Assembly (NCBI RefSeq): GCF_026339875.1
Contig: NZ_JAPEPZ010000001.1
Coordinates: 5,270,001 to 5,334,000, forward strand
Length of the DNA stretch: 64,000 nucleotides
Direction of reading: 5' to 3'
From: Streptomyces sp. NBC_01571
GTDB lineage: Bacteria; Actinomycetota; Actinomycetes; Streptomycetales; Streptomycetaceae
The position numbers and the translations under genes are program-made. This document shows, piece by piece, positions 47,444-57,343 of this stretch. The notes below the pieces were generated by a model that saw only the letters and a list, made by a program, of their open reading frames with translations, searched no databases and had not been told where the DNA came from. Numbering within the stretch: the first letter of the stretch is position 1; each line of letters opens with the position of its first letter.

Positions 47444-48652
47444 TCAGTGGTGGACAGCGGTCCGCTGCTCGGTGGACACGCCTTCGGTGACCCCGGCGCC
47501 CGGGGCGTCGGCCCGGCGCTCCAGAGCGGCCGAGAGGACCGCGAGGACCAGGGCTCCTGCGGCCAGCGCGGCGCCGACCCAGTTGGGTGCCGTGTAGCCC
47601 AGGCCCCCTGCGATGACGATTCCGCCGAGCCAGGCCGAGAGGGCGTTGCCGAGGTTGAAGGCGCCGATGTTCACGGCCGAGGCCAGCGTGGGAGCGCCGT
47701 GCGCCTGGTCGAGGACGCGCTTCTGGAGCGGCGGCACGGTCGCGAACCCCAGGGCGCCGATCAGGGCGATCGTGACCGCCGCGAGGATCTTGTTGTGCGC
47801 CGTCACGGTGAACAGTGCGAGCACGACGGCGAGGCCGCCCAGGGACGTGTACAGCATCGGCATCAGCGCCCGGTCGGCGAACCTGCCGCCGATGAGGTTC
47901 CCGCCGACCATGCCGAGGCCGAAGAGGACCAGCAGCCAGGTGACGGAACTGTCGGCGAAGCCGGTCACATGGGTCATCATCGGCGCGATGTAGGTGATGG
48001 CCGCGAAGACACCGCCGAAGCCGAGCACGGTCATCGCCATGGCCAGCAGGACCTGGACGTTCTTGAAGGCGGCGAGTTCATGGCGGAGGTGGACCCCTTC
48101 GGGCTTCGGCATCTCGGGGACCAGCTTGGCGACGCCCAGCAGACCGATCACGCCGAGCGCGGCCACGCCCGCGAAGGTGACCCGCCAGCCCGCGGACTGA
48201 CCGATCAGCGTGCCCAGGGGGACACCCACGACATTCGCGATGGTGAGCCCGCTGAACATCATGGCGATCGCGCCGGCCTTCTTCTCGGGCGCGACCAGCT
48301 CGGCGGCGACGACCGATCCGATACCGAAGAACGCGCCGTGGGCGAGAGATGCCACGACCCGGCCCACCAGCATCAGTCCGAAGACCGGCGCCACGGCGGA
48401 GAGCAGGTTGCCGAGGACGAAGAGCCCCATCAGCAGCATCAGCATCCGCTTGCGCGACACCTTCGTACCGAGCGCGGTCATGATCGGGGCGCCGATCACG
48501 ACGCCGAGCGCGTAGCCGGTCACCAGGAGCCCGGCAGTGGGGATGGAGACACCGAAGTCGCCGGCGACCTCGGGCAGCACACCCATGATCACGAACTCGG
48601 TGGTTCCGATTCCGAAGGCCCCGATCGCGAGGGCCAGAAGCGCGAGAGGCAT
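47444..48652 (-). CDS. MFS exporter (AraJ/CmlR-type, 12 segments)
   Basis: A 402-residue major-facilitator protein with about 12 membrane segments. FGIGTTEFVIMGVLPEVAGDFGVS in helix 1 and GALGTKVSRKRMLM in the first cytoplasmic loop are typical of drug:H+ antiporter 1 (AraJ/YdhP/chloramphenicol exporter) members. ATG 48652 follows GGGAAGG; a GTG at 48703 would add 17 residues. It is divergent from a MarR regulator, with shared palindromic operator sequence, so it is probably induced by its own substrate. Confidence 0.88.
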   Translation of the reverse strand: MPLALLALAIGAFGIGTTEFVIMGVLPEVAGDFGVSIPTAGLLVTGYALGVVIGAPIMTALGTKVSRKRMLMLLMGLFVLGNLLSAVAPVFGLMLVGRVVASLAHGAFFGIGSVVAAELVAPEKKAGAIAMMFSGLTIANVVGVPLGTLIGQSAGWRVTFAGVAALGVIGLLGVAKLVPEMPKPEGVHLRHELAAFKNVQVLLAMAMTVLGFGGVFAAITYIAPMMTHVTGFADSSVTWLLVLFGLGMVGGNLIGGRFADRALMPMLYTSLGGLAVVLALFTVTAHNKILAAVTIALIGALGFATVPPLQKRVLDQAHGAPTLASAVNIGAFNLGNALSAWLGGIVIAGGLGYTAPNWVGAALAAGALVLAVLSAALERRADAPGAGVTEGVSTEQRTAVHH

Positions 48653-48702
48653 GGTGGGGTACACCTTCCCAAAAGATTGCAGGAGCGCTTTGCGTGCGTT
48701 CA

Positions 48703-48746
48703 CAATAGTTGCAGACGCGGGTTAAATGCAAGAGCGGACTATTGCA
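48703..48746. promoter_or_regulatory. Candidate MarR operator between MFS and MarR genes
   Basis: CAATAGTTGCA (48703-48713) is mirrored by TGCAA...ACTATTG (48727-48744). The arms form a 7-bp dyad (CAATAGT / ACTATTG) around a smaller TTGCA / TGCAA dyad. It lies in the divergent gap. Confidence 0.55.
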
Positions 48747-48794
48747 CTTGTGCCCTACCCTGGTGACAGCCGCTCCGGGACGGAGGAACACGCC

Positions 48795-49253
48795 ATGACA
48801 GCCACGGACCCCGCACTCACCGCCCTCGCACAAGGGTGGTGCGCCCTCTCCCTGCTGCACGGGAGGATCGAGGCCCACATCGAGCGCGCCCTGCAGGCCG
48901 GGCACGACCTGAGCGTGCGGGAGTACTCCCTGCTCGACGTGCTCAGCCGGCAGCACGACGGCGAGGGCGGTCATCTGCAGATGAAGCAGGTCGCGGACGC
49001 GGTCGTGCTCAGCCAGAGCGCCACCACTCGACTCGTCACCCGGCTCGAGGACCGCGGGCTGCTGTCCCGTTACCTCTGCCCGACCGACCGCCGCGGCATC
49101 TACACGAACGTCAGCGAGGCGGGTCTCAAGCTGCTCGACGAGGCACGGCCCACCAATGACGCCGCGCTGCGCGAGGCACTCGACGAAGCGGCCGAGAACC
49201 CCGCACTCGCACCGCTGGTCCGTGTCGTGGAGTCGGCGAGCGTGCCCGCATAG
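48795..49253 (+). CDS. MarR-family regulator
   Basis: A 152-residue winged-helix protein. HLQMKQVADAVVLSQSATTRLVTRLEDRGLL is the recognition region, followed by the wing CPTDRRGIYTNVSEAG. Size and layout are normal for MarR. CGGAGGA lies 7 bases before the ATG. It is divergent from the MFS exporter, the usual arrangement for a repressor of a drug efflux gene. The ligand is unknown. Confidence 0.93.
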   Translation: MTATDPALTALAQGWCALSLLHGRIEAHIERALQAGHDLSVREYSLLDVLSRQHDGEGGHLQMKQVADAVVLSQSATTRLVTRLEDRGLLSRYLCPTDRRGIYTNVSEAGLKLLDEARPTNDAALREALDEAAENPALAPLVRVVESASVPA

Positions 49254-49295
49254 GCCCTGCGCAGACGGCTTTCCACCGCTGTATAGGCTGCGGCC

Positions 49296-49748
49296 ATGGG
49301 AGATCTTGAGATCCGACCGGCCGTCGCGGACGACGTTCCCGCCATCGTCGCGATGCTCGCCGACGATGCGCTCGGGGCCCAGCGGGAGTCGCCGGACGAT
49401 CTGACCCCCTATCTGGCCGCGCTCGAACGGCTCAGCGGGGACCCTAACCAGCACCTGGTGGTCGCCGTTCGCGCGGGGCAGGTCGTCGGCACCCTGCAAC
49501 TCACCATCATTCCCGGGCTGTCCCGCAGAGGCTCGACCCGCGCTCTCATCGAAGCGGTGCGGGTGCGTACCGACGAGCGCGGCAGCGGCCTCGGCACCCT
49601 GATCATCGAGTGGGCGGTCGATGAATCCCGGCGTCAGGAATGCCGGTTGGTCGAGCTGACCTCCGACGCCAGCCGCACCGACGCCCACCGCTTCTACGAG
49701 CGGCTCGGCTTCACCGCCTCGCACGTAGGTTTCAAACTGGCGCTCTGA
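49296..49748 (+). CDS. GNAT-family N-acetyltransferase
   Basis: A 150-residue GNAT. LEIRPAVADDVPAIVAML opens the fold. VRVRTDERGSGLGTLIIEWAV is the acetyl-CoA motif, and SRTDAHRFYERLGF closes it. Resembles small-molecule or amino-acid acetyltransferases. TAGGCT (49284-49289) ends 6 bases before the ATG with no ribosome-binding site, a leaderless arrangement. Its 3' end faces the parS-containing terminator. Confidence 0.9.
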   Translation: MGDLEIRPAVADDVPAIVAMLADDALGAQRESPDDLTPYLAALERLSGDPNQHLVVAVRAGQVVGTLQLTIIPGLSRRGSTRALIEAVRVRTDERGSGLGTLIIEWAVDESRRQECRLVELTSDASRTDAHRFYERLGFTASHVGFKLAL

Positions 49749-49789
49749 ACGCACTCGACCGCGACGGCCCGGCGGTCCCACCTACGCCA

Positions 49790-49821
49790 AGGCGTCCTGT
49801 TTCACGTGAAACAGGACGCCT
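49790..49821. terminator. 32-bp perfect palindrome: bidirectional terminator with central parS
   Basis: Arms AGGCGTCCT (49790-49798) and AGGACGCCT (49813-49821) flank the parS site. The whole 32 bp is self-complementary. It lies between two convergent genes (stops at 49748 and 49838), where a terminator is expected. Confidence 0.75.
49799..49812. other. parS site (exact)
   Basis: Exact GTTTCACGTGAAAC at the centre of the 32-bp palindrome. Confidence 0.93.
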
Positions 49822-49837
49822 CTCAACGCATCGACGC

Positions 49838-51223
49838 CTACGCGAGGCCGCGCCACCCCTCGGGGTCCACTCCACCGGGCACAGGAGCGCTCTGGTCGTA
49901 CGGCTGACGCGTGAAGACGAACGACCCGAGGTCCAGGTGGCTCAGGGACCCGTCCGGCCGTCGTACGGCCCGCAGCGGCTCCCCCGTGTAGTAGCCGTCG
50001 AGTCCCGTCCAGGTCCCGTCACCGTTCGGCCTGAAGCGGGAACGGCGGCCGGCACCTGCCAGCGGGCCCAACTCGACCACGCCGTCGGCGGCGAGGCGCA
50101 GCGCGCACCCCTGAGTTCCCCAGTACCAGGGTCCCGCCAACTCCAGGAGGGACGGTTCGATCCCGGTGGCCGGACGCCAGGGTTCGGGGATCCGCGGCTC
50201 GGCCTCGGCGACGATGCGTACGAGATCGGCTGCCACCGTCAGCGGTCGCGCGCCGGAGGTGCAGTTGGTCAGGACCACGGCCGACACGTCGTCCCGCTCG
50301 TCGAGGACGAGGGCTGCCATGAAGCCGGGCAGGGACCCCGAGTGGCCCGTGAGAATCCGGCCCGACCGGTGCAGCACCTGCAGTCCCAGGCCGTACGCGT
50401 CGCCCGAGGCCAACCCCTCAGCCTCCAGGGGAGCCGCGGGCGTCCGCATCTCCCGGAGGGATTCCGCGCTGAGCACCCGGTCGTCACCCTCCACCAGGAA
50501 GACCGCGAAACGCGCCAGGTCGCCCGTGGTGGACCACAGTTGCCCGGCGGGGGCCATCCGGCCGAGATCCTCCGCGGGCTCCGGCATCATGACGTCCGCC
50601 CACGGATGCACGGCCCAGCCGCCCGCGTGAGGTGCCTGCGGCAGCCCGCTCGTGCGGTGCAGGCCCAGGGGTTCGAGCACCTCGCGTCGCAGGACTTCCT
50701 CCCAGGGCGCCCCCCGCACTTCCTCGACCAGAGCGCCGAGCAGGGTGTAGCCCGGGTTCGAGTAGTGGTGAAGCCGCCCGACCGGGTGGAGGAAGGGCTG
50801 CTCGCCGAGGACATCGGTCAGCTCGGGCCGCTGGGAACCGGGGGTACGTTCCCACCAGGGGCCGGGTGTCTCGGCCGCCAGGCCGGCGGTGTGCGCCAGG
50901 AGTTGGGCGATGGTCGCCTCCCCCGCACCTGTTCCCGGCAGATGCTTCTCCAGTGGGTCGCCCAGATCCAGGAGTCCTTCGTCGCGCAGCCGCAGCACCA
51001 GCACGGCGGTGAAGGTCTTGGTGATCGAGCCGATCCGGTACTGCACGTTCTCGTCCGGCCCGTGCCCGTCCACCGAGGTTCGCGATCCGTGCCACACCGT
51101 CTGCCCGCCTCGGACCACCGCGGCCACCAACGACGGTGCCCGCCCGTCGGCCTGAGCGACGGCGATGCGGTGCGACAGAGCCCGGCGCGTGCCGGGAAGC
51201 AGCTCTTCCTGAGGTGTTGTCAT
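49838..51223 (-). CDS. Serine hydrolase of the beta-lactamase / D-Ala carboxypeptidase family
   Basis: A 461-residue class C-like serine hydrolase. The SxxK motif is in RIGSITKTF (Ser-Ile-Thr-Lys), the YxN motif in HHYSNPGYTL, and the third motif is TGHSGSLPG. A C-terminal domain of about 110 residues (ELAGPWYWGTQGC onward) resembles the lipocalin-like DUF of esterase-type members. No signal peptide is obvious, so it may be cytosolic and act as an esterase or peptidase. ATG 51223 sits just after GGGGGT. Confidence 0.88.
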   Translation of the reverse strand: MTTPQEELLPGTRRALSHRIAVAQADGRAPSLVAAVVRGGQTVWHGSRTSVDGHGPDENVQYRIGSITKTFTAVLVLRLRDEGLLDLGDPLEKHLPGTGAGEATIAQLLAHTAGLAAETPGPWWERTPGSQRPELTDVLGEQPFLHPVGRLHHYSNPGYTLLGALVEEVRGAPWEEVLRREVLEPLGLHRTSGLPQAPHAGGWAVHPWADVMMPEPAEDLGRMAPAGQLWSTTGDLARFAVFLVEGDDRVLSAESLREMRTPAAPLEAEGLASGDAYGLGLQVLHRSGRILTGHSGSLPGFMAALVLDERDDVSAVVLTNCTSGARPLTVAADLVRIVAEAEPRIPEPWRPATGIEPSLLELAGPWYWGTQGCALRLAADGVVELGPLAGAGRRSRFRPNGDGTWTGLDGYYTGEPLRAVRRPDGSLSHLDLGSFVFTRQPYDQSAPVPGGVDPEGWRGLA

Positions 51224-51314
51224 ACCCCCAGTCCACCCGGACCGGCCCCACACGTCGAGCCCATTTCCCTGGACTCCGGCAGATGTCCTCCGCCGCCGCG
51301 CCGGGCACACTGGA

Positions 51315-52790
<1,476 letters not shown>

Positions 52791-53249
52791 CGAGCCACCT
52801 CCTCCCGTCCGCCGAGCGGACCTAGCCGTGCCCAATATTTCTACGGCACGGCACTGACAAATAAGGGGCCCAACTCCGGTTCTGACGCGTCGGTTTTGCG
52901 AGGTTTCCGAGGGCGGAGGAGAGAGCGGGCGCCGCACCACGGTAGGCCCGCGGGCACCGTCAGCCAATCTGGTTATCCACAGGCCATGTGGACGACGGCC
53001 CAGATGCTGTGGAGAACTCCACAAAACCTGTGCACGACCCGGTGGACAGGCCTGTGAACAAGCCCTCAGCGAGACCCCGGCAACACTCCTGACCTGGCCT
53101 TTCACCGTCCACCGGCTGTGCAGAAGAAAAACTTTCCTGGCCGGACCAAGATCCCTGCAAACGGCGCGCGACGACACGCCCGGCGACCTGACAAGTAAGG
53201 GTCATGACTGCATTGCATCTCTTACCTGTGGAAGATTAGATTGGTGCCC
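52791..53249. promoter_or_regulatory. dnaB upstream region with DnaA boxes
   Basis: TTATCCACA (52973-52981) is exact. TGTGGACGA (52987-52995) and TGTGGAGAA (53008-53016) are one-mismatch boxes. The A+T-richer stretch 52835-53130 contains several TGTGGA/TCCACA half-sites. The region also carries the MATE promoter: TAGATT (53237-53242) is 7 bases before its ATG. No gene is supported in it. Confidence 0.65.
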
Positions 53250-54587
53250 ATGACACAGGCTCCCGCGGCGCCCAGGGCCGCCCGACGCCGGCACGACCGA
53301 GAGATCGTCGCGCTGGCCGTTCCGGCCTTCGGCGCACTCGTCGCCGAGCCTCTTTTCGTGATGGCGGACAGCGCCATCGTCGGCCATCTCGGCACCGCAC
53401 AACTGGCCGGTCTCGGTATCGCTTCCGCCCTCCTCGTGACGGCCGTCAGCGTCTTCGTCTTCCTCGCCTACGCCACCACCGCCGCCGTCGCCCGGCGGGT
53501 CGGCGCGGGTGATCTGCGAGCCGCGATCCGTCAGGGCATGGACGGCATCTGGCTCGCGATCCTGCTCGGCACCGTCGTCATCGTCACCGTCCTGCCCACG
53601 GCCCCCGCCCTGGTAGAGCTCTTCGGCGCCTCACCGACCGCGGCCCCCTACGCGACGACGTATCTGCGCATCTCCTCACTCGGCATCCCCGCGATGCTCA
53701 TCGTCCTCGCATCGACCGGGATCCTGCGGGGGTTGCAGGACACGAGGACTCCGCTCTATGTCGCCGTCGCGGGCTTCGTGGCCAACGCCGGGCTCAACGC
53801 CGGACTCGTCTACGGCGCCGGACTGGGCATCGCGGGCTCCGCCTGGGGCACGGTCATCGCCCAGTTCGGCATGGCCGCGGCGTATCTGTTCGTGGTCGTA
53901 CGCGGAGCCCGGCAGCACGGGGCCTCGCTACGGCCGGACGTCGCCGGCATCCGGGCCTGCGCCCAGGCCGGTGCCCCCCTGCTGGTGCGGACGTTGTCAC
54001 TGCGCGCGATCCTCATGATCGCCACTGCCGTCGCGGCCCGTCTCGGGGACGCGGACATCGCCGCCCACCAGATCATCATGAGCCTGTGGAGCCTACTCGC
54101 CTTCGCGCTCGACGCGATCGCCATCGCCGGGCAGGCCATCATCGGACGCTACCTCGGCGCGAACGATGCTCAGGGCGCCCGCGAGGCCTGTCGCCGCATG
54201 GTCCAGTGGGGCATCGCCTCCGGCGTCGTCCTCGGCCTGCTGGTCTTCGTCGCCCGGCCGCTGTTCCTCCCACTGTTCACCAGCGACCCGGCCGTCCAGG
54301 ACACCGCACTCCCCGCACTGGTCCTGGTGGCTGTCTCCCAGCCCATCAGTGGAATCGTCTTCGTCCTGGACGGAGTCCTCATGGGTGCGGGGGACGGACC
54401 GTATCTGGCGTGGGCCATGCTGCTCACCCTCGCGGTCTTCGCGCCCGTCGCCCTGCTGGTGCCCGTCTTCGGCGGTGGGCTCACAGCACTGTGGGGAGCG
54501 ATGACACTGATGATGGCGCTGAGAATGCTGACCCTGTGGCTGCGCTCCCGTTCGGGACTCTGGATCGTCACGGGCGCCACACGCTGA
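53250..54587 (+). CDS. MATE-family efflux transporter (DinF-like)
   Basis: A 445-residue membrane protein with about 12 helices in two related halves. EIVALAVPAFGALVAEPLFVMADSAIVGHLG is the MATE/DinF helix 1-2 signature. AIAIAGQAIIGRYLGANDA starts the second half. It probably extrudes organic cations or siderophore-like compounds using Na+ or H+. The ATG at 53250 has no Shine-Dalgarno but is 7 bases after a TAGATT -10 element, so the mRNA is likely leaderless. It is divergent from dnaB. Confidence 0.93.
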   Translation: MTQAPAAPRAARRRHDREIVALAVPAFGALVAEPLFVMADSAIVGHLGTAQLAGLGIASALLVTAVSVFVFLAYATTAAVARRVGAGDLRAAIRQGMDGIWLAILLGTVVIVTVLPTAPALVELFGASPTAAPYATTYLRISSLGIPAMLIVLASTGILRGLQDTRTPLYVAVAGFVANAGLNAGLVYGAGLGIAGSAWGTVIAQFGMAAAYLFVVVRGARQHGASLRPDVAGIRACAQAGAPLLVRTLSLRAILMIATAVAARLGDADIAAHQIIMSLWSLLAFALDAIAIAGQAIIGRYLGANDAQGAREACRRMVQWGIASGVVLGLLVFVARPLFLPLFTSDPAVQDTALPALVLVAVSQPISGIVFVLDGVLMGAGDGPYLAWAMLLTLAVFAPVALLVPVFGGGLTALWGAMTLMMALRMLTLWLRSRSGLWIVTGATR

Positions 54588-54636
54588 TCGAGCGAGCGCA
54601 GGGAGCGCATGCGTGCACCGATCCGGCCTGCCGCCC

Positions 54637-54650
54637 GTTTCACGTGAAAC
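54637..54650. other. parS site (exact), cluster member 1
   Basis: Exact GTTTCACGTGAAAC between the MATE stop and the rplI terminator. Confidence 0.93.
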
Positions 54651-54670
54651 CCGCGGCGCGCGAAGCCTAC

Positions 54671-54684
54671 GTTTCACGTGAAAC
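54671..54684. other. parS site (exact), cluster member 2
   Basis: Exact GTTTCACGTGAAAC, 34 bp from member 1. Confidence 0.93.
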
Positions 54685-54707
54685 CGCTGATTCCGGGGAA
54701 GTCTCCC

Positions 54708-54721
54708 GTTTCACGTGAAAC
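54708..54721. other. parS site (exact), cluster member 3
   Basis: Exact GTTTCACGTGAAAC, 37 bp from member 2, ending 3 bases before the terminator hairpin. Confidence 0.93.
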
Positions 54722-54724
54722 GAA

Positions 54725-54756
54725 GAAGGGCCGGACCCCGAGGGGTTCGGCCCTTC
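54725..54756 (-). terminator. Terminator of the rpsF-ssb-rpsR-rplI operon
   Basis: GAAGGGCCGGACCCC / GGGGTTCGGCCCTTC forms a stem with one wobble pair and a 2-3 base loop, 24 bases after the rplI stop. Confidence 0.8.
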
Positions 54757-54780
54757 TCTCAGCTATGCCGAGCGCTGCAC

Positions 54781-55227
54781 TCAGGCAGCGACAACCTCGA
54801 TGTTGACCTTGGCGGCAACCTCGGGGTGCAGACGCACGGACGTCTCGTGGGCGCCCAGGGTCTTGATGGGCGAGCCCAGCTCGATGCGGCGCTTGTCGAC
54901 CTCGGGGCCACCGGAAGCCTTGATCGCCGAAGCGATGTCGGCCGGGGTGACGGAGCCGAAGAGACGACCGGCGTCGCCGGAGCGAACGGCCAGGCGGACC
55001 CTGACGCCCTCGAGGCGGGCCTTGATCTCGTTGGCCTGCTCGATGGTCGCGATCTCGTGGATCTTGCGAGCACGACGGATCTGCTCGACGTCCTTCTCGC
55101 CGCCCTTGGTCCAGCGGATCGCAAAGTTCCGCGGGATCAGGTAGTTGCGAGCGTAGCCGTCCTTGACGTCCACGACGTCGCCCGCAGCACCGAGGCCAGA
55201 GACCTCGTGGGTGAGGATGATCTTCAT
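54781..55227 (-). CDS. rplI: 50S ribosomal protein L9
   Basis: A 148-residue L9. [32 protein letters not shown] is the rRNA-binding N-domain. A long helix links it to the C-terminal domain (DARRLFGSVT-like segment [13 protein letters not shown]). Last gene of the S6-SSB-S18-L9 operon, 18 bases after rpsR, followed by a terminator. Confidence 0.98.
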   Translation of the reverse strand: MKIILTHEVSGLGAAGDVVDVKDGYARNYLIPRNFAIRWTKGGEKDVEQIRRARKIHEIATIEQANEIKARLEGVRVRLAVRSGDAGRLFGSVTPADIASAIKASGGPEVDKRRIELGSPIKTLGAHETSVRLHPEVAAKVNIEVVAA

Positions 55228-55245
55228 GTTTCGGTCACCCTTCCC

Positions 55246-55482
55246 TTATCGCGCGGTGGAGGTGTAGGGCAGCAGCGCCATCTCACGGCTGTTCTTCACA
55301 GCCGTGGCGACGTCACGCTGGTGCTGCGTGCAGTTGCCGGTCACGCGGCGGGCACGGATCTTGCCGCGGTCGGAAATGAACTTCCGCAGCATGTTCGTGT
55401 CCTTGTAGTCCACGTACGTGACCTTGTCCTTGCAGAAAGCGCAGACCTTCTTCTTAGGCTTGCGCACAGGCGGCTTCGCCAT
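55246..55482 (-). CDS. rpsR: 30S ribosomal protein S18
   Basis: A 78-residue S18. Cys14, Cys17, Cys51 and His54 (CAFC and CTQH) suggest the zinc-containing C+ form; actinobacteria commonly have a second zinc-free copy elsewhere. [18 protein letters not shown] is the rRNA-binding core. ATG 55482 follows GGAGAAAC. It lies between ssb and rplI in the operon. Confidence 0.97.
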   Translation of the reverse strand: MAKPPVRKPKKKVCAFCKDKVTYVDYKDTNMLRKFISDRGKIRARRVTGNCTQHQRDVATAVKNSREMALLPYTSTAR

Positions 55483-55539
55483 GGTGTTTCTCCTGTGTGA
55501 TCAAGAAGTGGGGGTACGGCCCACCCTCGGCCCGAAGGC

Positions 55540-56145
55540 CTAGAAGGGGGGCTCGTCCGAGTAGCCGCCGCCGGAACCGCCGGAGCTTCCGCCCCAGCCG
55601 CCACCACCGCCGCCGCCGCCCTGGTTGCCGCCACCGGCAGGAGTGCCGGTCGCCCAGGGGTCGTCCGCGGGGGCTCCGCCGCCGCCCTGCTGGCCGCCGC
55701 CGGAGCTTCCGCCCCAGCCGCCGCCCTGCTGGCCGCCGCCGCCGCCATTGCCGCCGCTGTAACCGCCCTGACCGCCTCGGCCGGTGGTCTTGGTGACCTT
55801 GGCCGTGGCGTTCTTCAGGCTGGCGCCGACTTCCTCCACGTCCAGTTCGTAGACCGTGCGCTTGACGCCCTCACGGTCCTCGTAGGACCGCTGCTTCAGC
55901 CGGCCCTGCACGATGACGCGCATGCCTCGCTGGAGCGACTCGGCGACGTTCTCCGCCGCCTGACGCCAGACCGAGCAGGTCAGGAACAGGCTTTCGCCGT
56001 CCTTCCACTCGTTGGTCTGACGATCGAAGGTGCGGGGGGTGGACGCGACACGGAACTTCGCGACCGCCGCACCGGAAGGGGTGAAGCGCAGCTCGGGGTC
56101 GTCTACAAGATTGCCGACGACCGTGATGACGGTCTCGCCTGCCAT
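55540..56145 (-). CDS. ssb: Single-stranded DNA-binding protein
   Basis: A 201-residue SSB. Residues 1-110 are the OB fold ([19 protein letters not shown], then [19 protein letters not shown]). The tail is Gly/Gln-rich, with the repeated unit [10 protein letters not shown], and ends in the acidic tip SDEPPF that recruits partner proteins. The tail is encoded by near-identical DNA repeats at about 55577-55600 and 55699-55722. It lies between rpsF and rpsR and is translated with them. Confidence 0.97.
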   Translation of the reverse strand: MAGETVITVVGNLVDDPELRFTPSGAAVAKFRVASTPRTFDRQTNEWKDGESLFLTCSVWRQAAENVAESLQRGMRVIVQGRLKQRSYEDREGVKRTVYELDVEEVGASLKNATAKVTKTTGRGGQGGYSGGNGGGGGQQGGGWGGSSGGGQQGGGGAPADDPWATGTPAGGGNQGGGGGGGGWGGSSGGSGGGYSDEPPF

Positions 56146-56222
56146 GGGGGAACCTCTCGGCGGGTTTGCTGCTGGCTGCTGGTGCTGCTACTCGATGCCC
56201 GAGATCAGCTGAGCTGGAGAGC

Positions 56223-56513
56223 TCAGTGGGTCTCGGGACGGAGGACCTTGGTCCGGAGGACCGACTCGTTCAGGTTCATCTGGCGGTCGAGCTCCTTGAC
56301 GACCGCAGGCTCGGCCTGCAGGTCGATGACCGAGTAGATGCCCTCGGGCTTCTTCTTGATCTCGTACGAGAGACGACGACGGCCCCAGGTGTCGACCTTC
56401 TCGACCTTTCCGTTGCCCTCACGGACGACGGAGAGGAAGTTCTCGATCAGGGGGGCGACAGCGCGCTCCTCCAGATCGGGGTCGAGGATGACCATCACTT
56501 CGTAGTGACGCAT
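56223..56513 (-). CDS. rpsF: 30S ribosomal protein S6
   Basis: A 96-residue S6: [19 protein letters not shown], then [20 protein letters not shown]. It is the first gene of the rpsF-ssb-rpsR-rplI operon and ends 77 bases before ssb. AAAGGAGGTGGGTTCC precedes the ATG at 56513. An open frame continues upstream but is non-coding. Confidence 0.98.
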   Translation of the reverse strand: MRHYEVMVILDPDLEERAVAPLIENFLSVVREGNGKVEKVDTWGRRRLSYEIKKKPEGIYSVIDLQAEPAVVKELDRQMNLNESVLRTKVLRPETH

Positions 56514-56814
56514 GTGGAACCCACCTCCTTTGGACTCAACGGCCACGGTCGTTCCGTGGCAGGAGGGTTGTGATGCGTACGCAACGGTATCGGCCGCCAC
56601 TGACAATCGGGCTCCGTTCGAAGCACCGAGTGATCGGTGAACCGAAAGGGAGTCCTCGTCGTGACCTGGCCGCGGCCTGGGCAGACACCGGTGCAGAGGG
56701 TACAGAGTACCTGCACACCCGCTTCGGGTTGAAATCCGGCCGGGGTCACCGTCAATCTGTACACATCGGGTGTGTATGGCGCTACGATGCGCCGCCTTCC
56801 GCAGGAGGTGCCTT
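56514..56814. promoter_or_regulatory. Divergent promoter region of rpsF and the small membrane gene
   Basis: It contains the rpsF ribosome-binding site and a perfect dyad GGTAC-AGA-GTACC (56699-56711). GCAGGAGGTG lies before the plus-strand gene. I cannot place -10/-35 elements with confidence. Confidence 0.45.
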
Positions 56815-57129
56815 ATGGCACAGACAGTGCGAACCAACACCGCCGGATCCCTGCTCGCCACCGACCACAAGCCCCATCCGCTCCAGGACACCCTGCTCGC
56901 CGTGACTCTGGTGCTCGGAGTGACGGCGTTCATCACGGCACAGTTCGACAGCCTGCATCTGATCAGCTCCTGGACGGGGCTGCTGGGCATCTTCACCGGC
57001 GCCGGCGGGCAGTTCATCTCGGAGACGACCAGGCAGCGCTTCGGGCTGATCCTGGGGCTCGGCGCCTCCGCCGTCGGCTTCTTCCTCGGCATGGCACACG
57101 GCGGCCTCTTCGGCGGCGTCATCGGCTGA
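56815..57129 (+). CDS. Small conserved membrane protein, unknown function
   Basis: A 104-residue protein with about three membrane segments (residues 24-44, 47-66 and 75-98) after a short polar N-terminus ([19 protein letters not shown]). The last segment is Gly-rich ([22 protein letters not shown]). A strong AGGAGGTG precedes the ATG. I recognise it as conserved at this locus in Streptomyces, but no function is known. Confidence 0.8.
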   Translation: MAQTVRTNTAGSLLATDHKPHPLQDTLLAVTLVLGVTAFITAQFDSLHLISSWTGLLGIFTGAGGQFISETTRQRFGLILGLGASAVGFFLGMAHGGLFGGVIG

Positions 57130-57343
57130 GGGGGCGAAGCGGCCGGGCGGCCCGGACACCACTCCGCGGCCGCCACACGGCCCCCGACAGGCGACACAAC
57201 ACCCCATAACGTCCCGACCGGGCATCGGTCAGGACGCAGGTTCCATACGGCCAGACGGGGCGCTCGCAGGGCGCAGTAGGCTTCGGCGCGAGAGCCGGAG
57301 CCCCTGTACCCATGGGGACACACCAGCCCGAGGAGCGCCCCGA

